From positions 1 through 6,219 of the forward strand of contig JAJYDH010000388.1 in assembly GCA_021777685.1 (NCBI GenBank): a DNA stretch of 6,219 bases. The letters are read 5' to 3'. Under the pieces are notes generated by a model. It ran no database searches. It was not told the DNA's origin and saw only the letters and a list, made by a program, of their open reading frames with translations. The DNA is from Planctomycetota bacterium. Its GTDB lineage: Bacteria > Planctomycetota > Planctomycetia > Isosphaerales > Isosphaeraceae. Below, one piece after another: positions 1 through 5,940 of the stretch. How positions within the stretch are numbered: position 1 is the first letter of the stretch; every line of letters begins with the position of its first letter. The translations under genes were made by a program, and so were the position numbers.

Positions 1-117
1 GTTGAAAATGAGCAGGGGCGGTGGCAAGAGCGAACCCCGGCGCTAGCAGCGGGGCTGACCGATCACGTCTGGATGTGGAAGGAATGGTTCACTCGGCCAG
101 CCGTTCAGCCAGCGTAG
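1..117 (+). pseudogene. 3' end of a probable transposase (partial, runs off the left edge)
   Basis: Frame 1 is open from the first base to a TAG at 115-117 and reads about 38 residues that include RTPALAAGLTDHVW followed by KEWFTRP. The pattern TPAxAAGLTDHxW is, from memory, typical of the C-terminal tail of DDE transposases of IS1/integrase-core type common in planctomycetes and archaea. Only this tail is visible, so family and completeness cannot be judged. It ends about 15 bases before recognisable methyltransferase sequence begins, which suggests that an insertion sequence or a rearrangement removed the front of the next gene. I see no inverted repeat or target duplication here. It could instead be an unrelated short frame. 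Confidence is moderate. Confidence 0.5.
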
Positions 118-1463
118 GACACCACCAAACTTCGACGACGACGATTTCTCGCTGTGTTCTGATGACAACAGACCCGGGAGACCTCGTCCTCGATCCGACA
201 TGCGGCTCGGGGACGACCGCCTACGTCGCCGAGCAATGGGGCCGGCGCTGGATCACGATCGACACCAGCCGGGTTGCCCTGGCTCTCGCCCGTACTCGCC
301 TGATGTCGGCAAGGTTCCCGGAATACCTGCTCGCCGACTCCCCCGAAGGGGTCAAGAAAGAGGCCGAGCTTTCCGGGCAAGAGCCGCCGAGCTATCCGAC
401 CGCCCGCGACGTCCGCAAGGGTTTCGTTTACAGGAAAGTCCCTCACGTCACGCTCAAGTCGATCGCCAACAACCCCGACATCCGCGAAGGGATGACCCGG
501 GCCGAGATCGACGCCGCCATCGCCCGACAAGCCGAGACCGAGACCCTCTTCGATCAGCCCTACGAAGACAAGGGCCGGGTGAGAGTGAGCGGGCCGTTCA
601 CGGTCGAGAGCCTTTCGCCCGATCGGATCGTCGCGCCCGAAGACGAACGCCCGACCTCCGAGCAACTCGGCCAGAAGCAACCGGGCCGGGCCGACTTCGC
701 GACGATGATCCTCGACAATTTGCGGAAAGCCGGGGTTCAGAACACGTTCAAGAACGAGCGGCTGAAATTCGAGCGACTGGAGCCCCACGCCGGAGCCTGG
801 ATTCACGCCACGGGCGACTACCTCGACGCCGATGGGAAGACCCGGCGGTTGGCCGTGACCGTCGGCCCCGAATACGGCACCGTCACCCCTCAGCAGGTCA
901 AGGAAGCCGCCAAGGAAGCCGTGCAAGGGGTCGGCCATGACACCCTGATCGTTTGCGGCTTCGCCTTCGACCCGCACGTCTCCGAGGAAGCCAGGCGGTA
1001 CGGCAAGCTCACCATCCTCCCGGCCCGGATGAACCCCGACCTCCTGATCGGCGACACCCTGAAGAACACCGGCGCCGGCAACCTCTTCATGATCTTCGGC
1101 GAGCCCGACATCAAGCTCGAACAAGCCCCCGCCGGTAAGCTCGTCGTCGAGATCCGGGGCCTCGACGTGTACGACCCCACGACCGGCCAGATCCGCTCAT
1201 CCTCGACCGACGACATCGCCTGTTGGTTCATCGACACCGATTACAACGGAGAATGCTTCTTCGTCCGGCACGCCTACTTCCTCGGCGCCGACTAGCCCTT
1301 CGAGAAGCTCAAACGCGCCCTCCGAGCCGAGATCGACGAAGCCCTCTGGGGAGCCCTCTACGGCGCCAAGAGCCAGCCCTTCGACCCGCCCAAGTCGGGC
1401 AAGATCGCCGTGAAGGTCATCAACCATTACGGCGACGAAGTCCTGAAAGTCTACACCGTCTGA
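118..1463 (+). pseudogene. C-terminal remnant of a beta-class N6/N4 DNA methyltransferase, with an internal stop
   Basis: The frame opens at a GTG (21), but the first ~33 codons overlap the transposase tail and look unrelated. Methyltransferase-like sequence starts near QTSTTTISRC (about 132). SAM-binding motif I, DPTCGSGTT, lies at about 198-224 and is followed by GRRWITIDTSRVALALAR and ADSPEG. The large C-terminal domain continues through ANNPDIREGMTR and GPFTVESLSPDR. The catalytic DPPY motif, which precedes motif I in beta-class enzymes, is absent. The frame meets TAG at 1293-1295 after FFVRHAYFLGAD. The same frame then continues for 55 codons (PFEKLKRALRAEIDE to KVINHYGDEVLKVYTV) to TGA at 1461-1463, the expected end of the family. 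CAG or GAG to TAG is the simplest explanation. Family members are stand-alone or type III-like DNA methyltransferases. This copy cannot methylate DNA. It is probably cargo of the integrated element. Confidence 0.85.
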
Positions 1464-1507
1464 CCGGAGCCCCCCGGATCATCCAGGCCGATACCATATT
1501 CACGCGC

Positions 1508-1536
1508 TTGACTTTGTCAGGTCTGTTTGTGATAAT
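1508..1536 (+). promoter_or_regulatory. Sigma70-type promoter of the HTH-integrase operon
   Basis: TTGACT (1508-1513) and GATAAT (1531-1536) are separated by exactly 17 bases, close to the housekeeping consensus. The expected start of transcription, 6-8 bases after the -10 box, falls at about 1543-1544, on or next to the ATG at 1544. The AT-rich box stands out from the surrounding GC-rich DNA. Confidence 0.75.
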
Positions 1537-1541
1537 TCACA
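1528..1541. promoter_or_regulatory. Inverted repeat over the -10 box, possible operator
   Basis: TGTGA-TAAT-TCACA is a perfect 5-bp inverted repeat with a 4-base centre that covers the whole -10 box and reaches to three bases before the start codon. A dimeric repressor bound here would block RNA polymerase. The HTH protein encoded immediately downstream is the obvious candidate for autoregulation, but this is inferred from position only. Confidence 0.45.
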
Positions 1542-1543
1542 CA

Positions 1544-1753
1544 ATGAACGCTCGTCAATCGCCACCGACGATTACCGAAGTGCTCCGGCGGTCGATCGCC
1601 GAGAGCGGTCAACCTTACATCGCCCTGGAGCGGGAAACCGGCGTGGCTCGGGCCAGCATCATGCGATTCGTCCGGGGCTCGCAATCGCTCCGGCTCGACA
1701 TGGCCGATCGGCTCGCCGATTACTTCGGGCTGGAACTCCGACGGAGGGTCTGA
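1544..1753 (+). CDS. Small helix-turn-helix (XRE-like) regulator of the integrase operon
   Basis: A 69-residue protein starting MNARQSPPTI. It is almost entirely one HTH domain (about residues 10-65). The likely second helix is around YIALERETGV and the recognition helix around RASIMRFVRGSQS, ending in ADYFGLELRRR, the usual finish of an XRE/Cro-type fold. The frame is open much further upstream (from 1223), but that extension is antiparallel-type noise over the methyltransferase remnant. I chose ATG 1544 because the promoter sits just before it and the HTH begins after it. No Shine-Dalgarno sequence precedes the ATG, which agrees with a leaderless message. It stops four bases before the integrase start, so the two are co-transcribed. 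Its role could be repression of the operon or an excisionase-like directionality function. The sequence does not decide between these. Confidence 0.8.
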   Translation: MNARQSPPTITEVLRRSIAESGQPYIALERETGVARASIMRFVRGSQSLRLDMADRLADYFGLELRRRV

Positions 1754-1757
1754 GGGC

Positions 1758-3401
1758 ATGGGAAGCGTCTTCAAGAAAGCCGTGACTCGACCACTCCCGA
1801 CCGGGGCCGAGTTCATCACCCGCCAGGGGGTGCGTCTCGCCCGTTGGAAGGATGCCAAGGGGAAGAGCAGGACGGCCCCCGTCACGATCGGACGGGACGG
1901 GTCCGAACGAATCCGGGAAGACTCGAAGACCTACTTCGCCCGACACCGCGACGGGAATGGGGTTGTCGTCGAGACCTCGACCGGATGCCGCGACGAGAGC
2001 GCCGCGAGGCAGGTTCTCGCCGACCTGGAGCGTCGGGCCGAGCGGATCAAGGCGGGACTCCTCACCCCCGCCGAAGACCGGATGGCGGATCATCTGACGA
2101 CCCCCATCGGCGAGCACGTCGCCGGTTACATCGACTCGATGAAGTCGCGGGGTGTCGTCGCGATGCACCGGGACAACACCCGACGGTACCTGGAACGCCT
2201 GATGACCGATTGCGGCTTCGGCCGGCTCGCCGACCTGAAGCGTGAGAGCCTGGAGCGCTGGCTATCGACCGAGAGCGGGAAGAATCGGTCGGCCCGGTCC
2301 CGCAACGCCTACCGGACGGCCCTCGTCTCGTTCTGCAACTGGTGCGTCGCGGTCGGCCGGTTCTCGACGAACCCGTTCAAGGGGGTTCCGAAGGCGAACG
2401 AGGCCGCCAACCCCCGGCGTCGTCGTCGGGCGATGACCGAGGCCGAGTTGACCCGCCTTCTCGAAGTCGCCCGAAGACGCCCCTTGCTCGAAGCCCAGAC
2501 GGTCCGGCGGGACAAGCGGAAGGGGGAAGCCTACGCCAACATCCGGCCCGAAGTCCGGCGACGGCTCGAAGCGGTCGGTCGGGAGCGGGCCTTGATTTAC
2601 AAGTCGCTGGTGCTCACCGGGCTCCGGAAGAACGAGTTGACGACCCTGAGCATCGCTCAACTCAAGCTCGACGCCCCCATCCCTCACATCGAACTCGACG
2701 CCGCCGACGAGAAGAGCCGGGAGGGGAACGGCGTCGTCGTCCGGGCCGAGCTGGCGGAAGACCTCCGACGCTGGCTCGACGACAAGCTCGCCGGGCTCCA
2801 GGAAGACGCCAGGGGGAAGAAGGCGATCCCGACCGGCTTCCCGGCCGATACCCCAATCTTCGACGTTCCCGCCGGGCTCTTGCGGATCTTCGACCGCAAC
2901 CTGGAGCACGCCGGGATTGCCAAGCGGGACGACCGGGGCCGGACCCTCGACGTTCACGCTCTCCGGACGACCTTCGGGACGCTCCTGAGTCGCGGCGGGG
3001 TTTCGCTCCGGACAGCCCAGGCCGCCATGAGGCATTCCGACCCTAGCCTTACCGCCAACGTGTACACCGATCCCCGGTTGCTCGACGTGAGCGGAGCCCT
3101 CGACACCCTGCCGACCCTTCCCCTCGATCCCCGCCCGAAGCCGACCCGAGAACGGGCGAAGGCGACGGGCACCGGAGACGCCTCGCCGATCTCCGTTGCA
3201 CTGACTCACGGCAACGGGACGAAATCGGAGGGCATTCCTGACAAAACGAACGACCCCAGCCTTCATGGGGCTGGGGTCGATCGTCTCGCCGTAAGTGGCT
3301 TGTCTGACAAGAGAAAAGAACCCCTGACAATCCCTGTCTCGGCCTTTCCTCGAATCGGGGCGGCGGGATTTGAACCCACGACCTCTAGACCCCCAGTCTA
3401 G
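1758..3401 (+). CDS. Tyrosine recombinase (site-specific integrase) next to tRNA-Pro
   Basis: A 547-residue phage-type integrase that would integrate and excise the element through a tRNA attachment site. A GGAGGG Shine-Dalgarno (1743-1748) stands nine bases before ATG 1758. An N-terminal part of about 115 residues is followed by a SAM-like core-binding domain (about 115-215: HVAGYIDSMKSRG to FSTNPFKGV) and a catalytic domain (about 225-440). The catalytic set is visible: R290 in TGLRKNEL, probable K319, H400 and R403 in HALRTTFGTLL, H426 in MRHSDPSLT, and nucleophile Y436 in VYTD. About 110 residues follow the tyrosine, far more than usual. The last stretch (GAAGFEPTTSRPPV) is antisense to the tRNA gene, a common sign that an integrase ORF runs into its att site. 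The extended tail also spans the tRNA terminator and repeated CTGACAA motifs. The core looks intact and probably functional. Confidence 0.93.
   Translation: MGSVFKKAVTRPLPTGAEFITRQGVRLARWKDAKGKSRTAPVTIGRDGSERIREDSKTYFARHRDGNGVVVETSTGCRDESAARQVLADLERRAERIKAGLLTPAEDRMADHLTTPIGEHVAGYIDSMKSRGVVAMHRDNTRRYLERLMTDCGFGRLADLKRESLERWLSTESGKNRSARSRNAYRTALVSFCNWCVAVGRFSTNPFKGVPKANEAANPRRRRRAMTEAELTRLLEVARRRPLLEAQTVRRDKRKGEAYANIRPEVRRRLEAVGRERALIYKSLVLTGLRKNELTTLSIAQLKLDAPIPHIELDAADEKSREGNGVVVRAELAEDLRRWLDDKLAGLQEDARGKKAIPTGFPADTPIFDVPAGLLRIFDRNLEHAGIAKRDDRGRTLDVHALRTTFGTLLSRGGVSLRTAQAAMRHSDPSLTANVYTDPRLLDVSGALDTLPTLPLDPRPKPTRERAKATGTGDASPISVALTHGNGTKSEGIPDKTNDPSLHGAGVDRLAVSGLSDKRKEPLTIPVSAFPRIGAAGFEPTTSRPPV
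3237..3330. repeat. Three CTGACAA repeats at the attachment end (possible arm-type sites)
   Basis: CCTGACAA occurs at 3237-3244 and 3323-3330, and TCTGACAA at 3303-3310, all in the same orientation within about 120 bases of the tRNA 3' end. The inverse, TTGTCAGG, lies between the -35 and -10 boxes of the integrase operon at 1514-1521. Tyrosine integrases and their excisionases often bind such short repeats flanking the crossover site. A further TTGTCAGG at 5016-5023 inside the IS630 transposase is probably coincidental. Confidence 0.45.
3241..3279 (-). terminator. Intrinsic terminator of tRNA-Pro, inside the integrase ORF
   Basis: CGACCCCAGCC (3251-3261) and GGCTGGGGTCG (3269-3279) form a perfect 11-bp stem with a 7-base loop. 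Read on the minus strand, the stem is followed by TTCGTTTTGT, a T-rich tail, about 75 bases beyond the tRNA 3' end. On the plus strand no T tract follows, so it should act only on transcription coming from the tRNA. Confidence 0.75.
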
Positions 3402-3429
3402 CGCGCTAGCCAAACTGCGCTACGCCCCG
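3355..3429 (-). tRNA. tRNA-Pro (anticodon GGG)
   Basis: Read on the minus strand, this is a complete 75-base cloverleaf. The acceptor stem is CGGGGCG with CGCCCCG and discriminator A. The D stem is GCGC/GCGC. The anticodon stem CTAGA/TCTAG holds loop CTGGGGG, which gives anticodon GGG (proline). The T arm is GTGGG-TTCAAAT-CCCGC. The C1-G72 pair is typical of bacterial tRNA-Pro. CCA is not encoded and must be added after transcription. Its 3' end faces the integrase, which stops inside the anticodon stem (TAG 3399-3401). This gene is therefore the likely integration site, its 3' part being shared with or rebuilt by the element. Confidence 0.96.
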
Positions 3430-3463
3430 TCACCCAAGGTGTCTTCCCCCTGGTGGTTCGCCT

Positions 3464-3491
3464 ATTGTAGAATGCGAGGCCGATCTGTCAA
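3464..3491 (-). promoter_or_regulatory. Sigma70 promoter of tRNA-Pro
   Basis: On the minus strand TTGACA (3491-3486) and TACAAT (3469-3464) are separated by 16 bases. Transcription should begin near 3457, leaving a leader of about 28 bases before the tRNA 5' end at 3429. The promoter lies entirely in the gap between tRNA-Pro and pyrF, and its -35 box is 25 bases from the pyrF start. Confidence 0.75.
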
Positions 3492-3515
3492 TGCGGCCCG
3501 GCGGAGATTGTGCTC

Positions 3516-4454
3516 GTGCATTTCGCGGACTCCTTGATGACGGCGATCCGGCGGGCGGGGAACCCGGTCTGCGTGGGGATCGATCCCCGGCCCGAAGACC
3601 TTCCGGATGGGTTCCTGGACGGGTTCCCGGAGGACCGACCTGGGGTGGCCCGGGCGTTGGAGGAGTTCGGCCGGGCCGTCGTCGATGTGGTGGCGTCGAA
3701 GGTCCCGGCGGTCAAGTTCCAGGCGGCCTTCTACGAGGCTTATGGCCCAGAAGGCGTCGCGGCCCTGCACTCGACGGCCGCCCATGCCCGGGTGTCAGGC
3801 CTGATCGTCCTGATGGACGGCAAGCGGAACGACATCGGGTCGACAGCGGAGGCTTACGCCCGGGCCTATCTGGGGAAGGTCCCCGTGGGCGACCGGTTCG
3901 AGCCGTCCTGGGACGTCGACGCGATGACTGTCAATCCCTACCTCGGGGTCGACGGGGTTAGCCCGTTCATCAAGGTGGCCGCCCGCGAGGGTAAGGGGCT
4001 GTTCGTGCTGGTCCGGACCAGCAACGCCTCGGCCCGGGAGTTCCAGGATCTGGTGGCCGACGGCCGGCCGGTCTACCGGCACGTCGCCGAGCGGCTGGCG
4101 GGCTGGGCAGCCCCATACCGGGGCGAGTCGGGCTACAGCCCGGTCGGCGCGGTGGTCGGGGCGACGTACCCGGCCGAGCTGGCCGAGCTTCGCGAGGCCC
4201 TGCCGGGCGTGCCATTCCTCGTCCCGGGCTACGGGACCCAGGGGGGCAGTGCCTCCGACGTTGCCCCGGCGTTCGACGCCTACGGCCTTGGCGCCCTTAT
4301 CAACAGCTCGCGGGGGATCACCTTCGCCTATCGCAAGCCTTCCGCCGTGGCCAGGTTCGGCGACGACTGGCGGGCTGCGGTCGCGCAGGCCGTCCGCGAC
4401 ATGGTCGACGACCTCGCGGCCCACTCGACCACGGCGAGATTACGGGCGCGATGA
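3516..4454 (+). CDS. pyrF: Orotidine 5'-phosphate decarboxylase
   Basis: Converts OMP to UMP, the last step of de novo pyrimidine synthesis, in the cytoplasm. The 312-residue product fits the longer type 2 OMP decarboxylase family. Visible motifs are GIDPR (21-25), VPAVKFQ with K67, and the catalytic signature DGKRNDI (101-107; D101, K103, D106). Further on are TVNPYLG (138-144), VVGATYP (213-219), VPGYGTQGG (236-244) and NSSRGI with phosphate-binding R267. GTG 3516 is preferred because GGAG (3503-3506) is nine bases upstream and the protein then begins MHFADSLMTAIRR like its relatives. GTG 3510 is only three bases from that site. It is divergent from tRNA-Pro and otherwise alone. No clear plus-strand promoter is visible in the 85-base gap. 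The final ~8 codons (TTARLRAR) come from a direct repeat, so the C-terminus may have been altered, but the barrel is complete. Confidence 0.95.
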   Translation: MHFADSLMTAIRRAGNPVCVGIDPRPEDLPDGFLDGFPEDRPGVARALEEFGRAVVDVVASKVPAVKFQAAFYEAYGPEGVAALHSTAAHARVSGLIVLMDGKRNDIGSTAEAYARAYLGKVPVGDRFEPSWDVDAMTVNPYLGVDGVSPFIKVAAREGKGLFVLVRTSNASAREFQDLVADGRPVYRHVAERLAGWAAPYRGESGYSPVGAVVGATYPAELAELREALPGVPFLVPGYGTQGGSASDVAPAFDAYGLGALINSSRGITFAYRKPSAVARFGDDWRAAVAQAVRDMVDDLAAHSTTARLRAR

Positions 4455-4467
4455 TCGACCGGCGAGG
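4430..4467. repeat. Direct repeat, copy 1 (overlaps the pyrF 3' end)
   Basis: A 38-bp sequence beginning CACGGCGAGATTACGGGCG and ending GATCGACCGGCGAGG is repeated at 4502-4539 with only two mismatches. This copy supplies the last codons and the TGA stop (4452-4454) of pyrF. Confidence 0.85.
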
Positions 4468-4745
4468 TTCGTGAAGGCGTTCAACGCCGCGAAGGCGGCC
4501 TCACGGCGAGATTGCGGGCGGGATGATCGACCGGCGAGGGCCATCTCGCTCGACTTGGGCACGAGGCTTCGACTCAAAACTTCGGTCGTGGACAGTCCTA
4601 CACAATCTTGGCACGTTTTCCGGGGATTCTTCACGGTTTCCGATCAAATTGCGAGGAGATCGGCCCACAATCCGGGCCGGGCGGGTGTGCACACCTCGTC
4701 GGAAGACCTTGAATCAAGCCTTCGCTCCGAGTGCGTCCACCGTGC
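4455..4745. other. Intergenic region between pyrF and the IS630 remnant; no gene seen
   Basis: No convincing coding region is visible on either strand; the short frames here lack family resemblance and ribosome sites. It holds the second 38-bp repeat and a small hairpin between the copies (GCCGC-GAAG-GCGGC, 4486-4499). It also has a hairpin CGGCCC/GGGCCG (4661-4679) and a perfect 12-bp palindrome GGTGTGCACACC (4684-4695). None is followed by a T tract, so no intrinsic terminator for pyrF is evident. The stretch around 4560-4660 is less GC-rich than pyrF. Confidence 0.6.
4502..4539. repeat. Direct repeat, copy 2
   Basis: This matches 4430-4467 at 36 of 38 positions. The copies are offset by 72 bases and separated by 34 bases. 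It lies downstream of the pyrF stop and is non-coding. Confidence 0.85.
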
Positions 4746-4844
4746 TAAATAGCGGGGTTGTCGAACCATGAGATTTCTTGGAGACTTCTGTTCACCACGG
4801 AGGTATCCCATGAACAAGAAGTATATCGTCCGATTGTCGGATGA

Positions 4845-4867
4845 GGTGGTGGCGTCGGCTGATTGAA
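4845..4867 (+). repeat. Left terminal inverted repeat of the MITE
   Basis: These 23 bases, ending in GTCGGCTGATTGAA, match the reverse complement of 4973-4995 with two mismatches (positions 4 and 9). TCGGATGA, the target duplication, lies immediately before it at 4837-4844. Confidence 0.88.
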
Positions 4868-4972
4868 CGGGTGGACCCAAATCACTGTAGCTCTTAAGGT
4901 TACGACGTACTGGGTTCGACCTGAGCATTCCTCGCCGTAAATCCTTGATCGCGTTCGGTTTCGGTCACGATA

Positions 4973-4995
4973 TTCAATCAGCCGACCCCACTACC
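4973..4995 (-). repeat. Right terminal inverted repeat of the MITE
   Basis: The inverted partner of 4845-4867. The second copy of the duplicated target, TCGGATGA (4996-5003), follows directly, and the interrupted codon for E resumes at 5004. Confidence 0.88.
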
Positions 4996-5940
4996 TCGGA
5001 TGAGGAACGCGGTGTTTGTCAGGAAATCGTCAAGCGGCTCAAAGGGTCGCCGGAGAAGGTGAAACGGGCTCAGATCCTGCTCAAGGCGGATGCCAATGGG
5101 CCGGCCTGGCCGGATCTGAAGATCGCGGAGGCGTTCGATTGCCGGGTGCAGACCATCGAGAATCTTCGCAAGCGGTTGGTCACCGAGGGTTTCGAAGCTG
5201 CCGTGGAGCGTAAGCAGCGAGCCACGCCGCCGACGGCATGCAAGCTCGATGGCGAGGGCGAAATCAAGCTGATTGCGATGCGATTGGGCAAGCCGCCCGC
5301 GGGATATGGTCGGTGGTCGTTGCAGTTGCTCGCCAACGAGTTGGTGGCATTGGAAGTGGTGGATTCGATTTGTCCTGAGACCGTCCGCAAGACGCTAAAA
5401 AAAACGGGAAGACCAGGCGCAAAATCGAGTACTGGGTGATTCCGCCGGACCACGACGCCGAATTCGTGGCGTGCATGGAAGATGTGCTCGAAGTCTAGGA
5501 AAAAGCCTACGACCCGCAACAACCCGTGCTGTGCATGGATGAGCAACCCGTGCAGTTGTTGAAGGAGACCAAGGTGCCGATCGCCGCGACGAAGCGTCAT
5601 GGCGAACGTGTCGATTACGAATACGAACGCAATGGCACCGCGAGCATCTTCATGTTTGCCGAGCCGCTGTCAGGCTTCCGGCAAGCGACCGCCCGCGAGC
5701 GTCGCACCAAGACCGACTGGGCCGTTGAAGTCGCTCATCTTTTGGACTCGCGTTACGCTGATTGCGCAAAGATCACGCTGGTGTGTGACAACCTGAATAC
5801 GCACACCAAGGGGGCGTTTTATGAGGCCTTCCCGCCCGAGCTCGCGAGGGCGTATGTCAAACGAATCGACTTCCACTACACGCCCAAACATGGCAGTTTG
5901 TTGAGCATTGCAGAATGCGAGCTGAGTTGTCTGACCAGCC

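Larger units (their letters stand above)
4845..4995. mobile_element. MITE-like 151-bp non-autonomous element inserted in the IS630 transposase
   Basis: The insert is bounded by 23-bp imperfect inverted repeats (21 of 23 matching) that start GGT and share TCGGCTGATTGAA. It is flanked by an exact 8-bp target duplication, TCGGATGA (4837-4844 and 4996-5003). Its removal with one duplicate restores the transposase reading frame. The ~105-base interior (4868-4972) encodes nothing recognisable, so a full-length relative elsewhere must have supplied the transposase. An 8-bp duplication fits several families (for example IS66, IS256 or IS1595), and I cannot name the parent. It belongs to the class of miniature inverted-repeat elements. 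Confidence 0.88.
4746..5940 (+). mobile_element. IS630-family insertion sequence remnant, interrupted by two later insertions
   Basis: The left end is placed only roughly, at one of two TA dinucleotides (4746-4747 or 4750-4751) before GCGGGGTTGTC, because IS630 elements insert at TA. The right end is missing: the transposase breaks off at 5940 where the IS66-family element begins. A 151-bp MITE-like insert lies within it at 4845-4995. No terminal inverted repeat can be confirmed because the opposite end is outside the window. Confidence 0.7.
4810..5940 (+). pseudogene. IS630-family transposase, disrupted
   Basis: GGAGG (4799-4803) precedes ATG 4810, which reads MNKKYIVRLSDE before the MITE insertion brings a TGA (4864-4866). 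Removing 4845-4995 plus one target copy restores LSDEERGVCQEIVKRL, exactly as in the family. The N-terminal HTH region (KVKRAQILLKADANGPAW, KIAEAFDC) reads in frame to TVRKTLKK. At the eight-A run 5397-5404 the frame must move by -1 to continue as NGKTRRKIEYWVIPP. A TAG at 5496-5498 replaces the tyrosine expected in DVLEVYEKAYDP. The catalytic DDE domain follows: D in CMDEQPVQLLKET, D in VCDNLNTHT and E in the AECELS segment after HYTPKHGS, where SLLS stands for the usual SWLN. Sequence ends after CLTS at 5940. Three disabling changes plus 3' loss make it non-functional. Confidence 0.93.

Noticed and set aside
105..1124. Long minus-strand open frame (339 codons) opposite the methyltransferase remnant
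   Set aside because: It is antisense to sequence with clear methyltransferase motifs. Its product is low-complexity and has no recognisable domain, as expected from GC-rich codon bias.
1223..1543. Upstream extension of the HTH gene frame
   Set aside because: The extension overlaps the methyltransferase tail, which is family-like in another frame. The promoter and HTH domain both place the start at 1544.
1..1543. Search for the second attachment site (a direct repeat of the tRNA-Pro 3' end)
   Set aside because: No sequence like the tRNA T arm and acceptor end was found in this part, so the other element boundary must lie outside the window.
2262..3413. Long minus-strand open frame (383 codons) opposite the integrase
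   Set aside because: It starts within the tRNA-Pro gene (translation GRGFKSRRPDS is a tRNA artefact) and then runs antisense through the integrase catalytic domain.
4684..4695. Perfect palindrome GGTGTGCACACC as an operator
   Set aside because: It is isolated between pyrF and the IS remnant with no promoter or gene start beside it, so no regulatory role can be supported.
4945..4995. Apparent TTG start of the second IS630 transposase fragment
   Set aside because: These codons lie inside the MITE and have no family resemblance. The true transposase sequence resumes at 4996.
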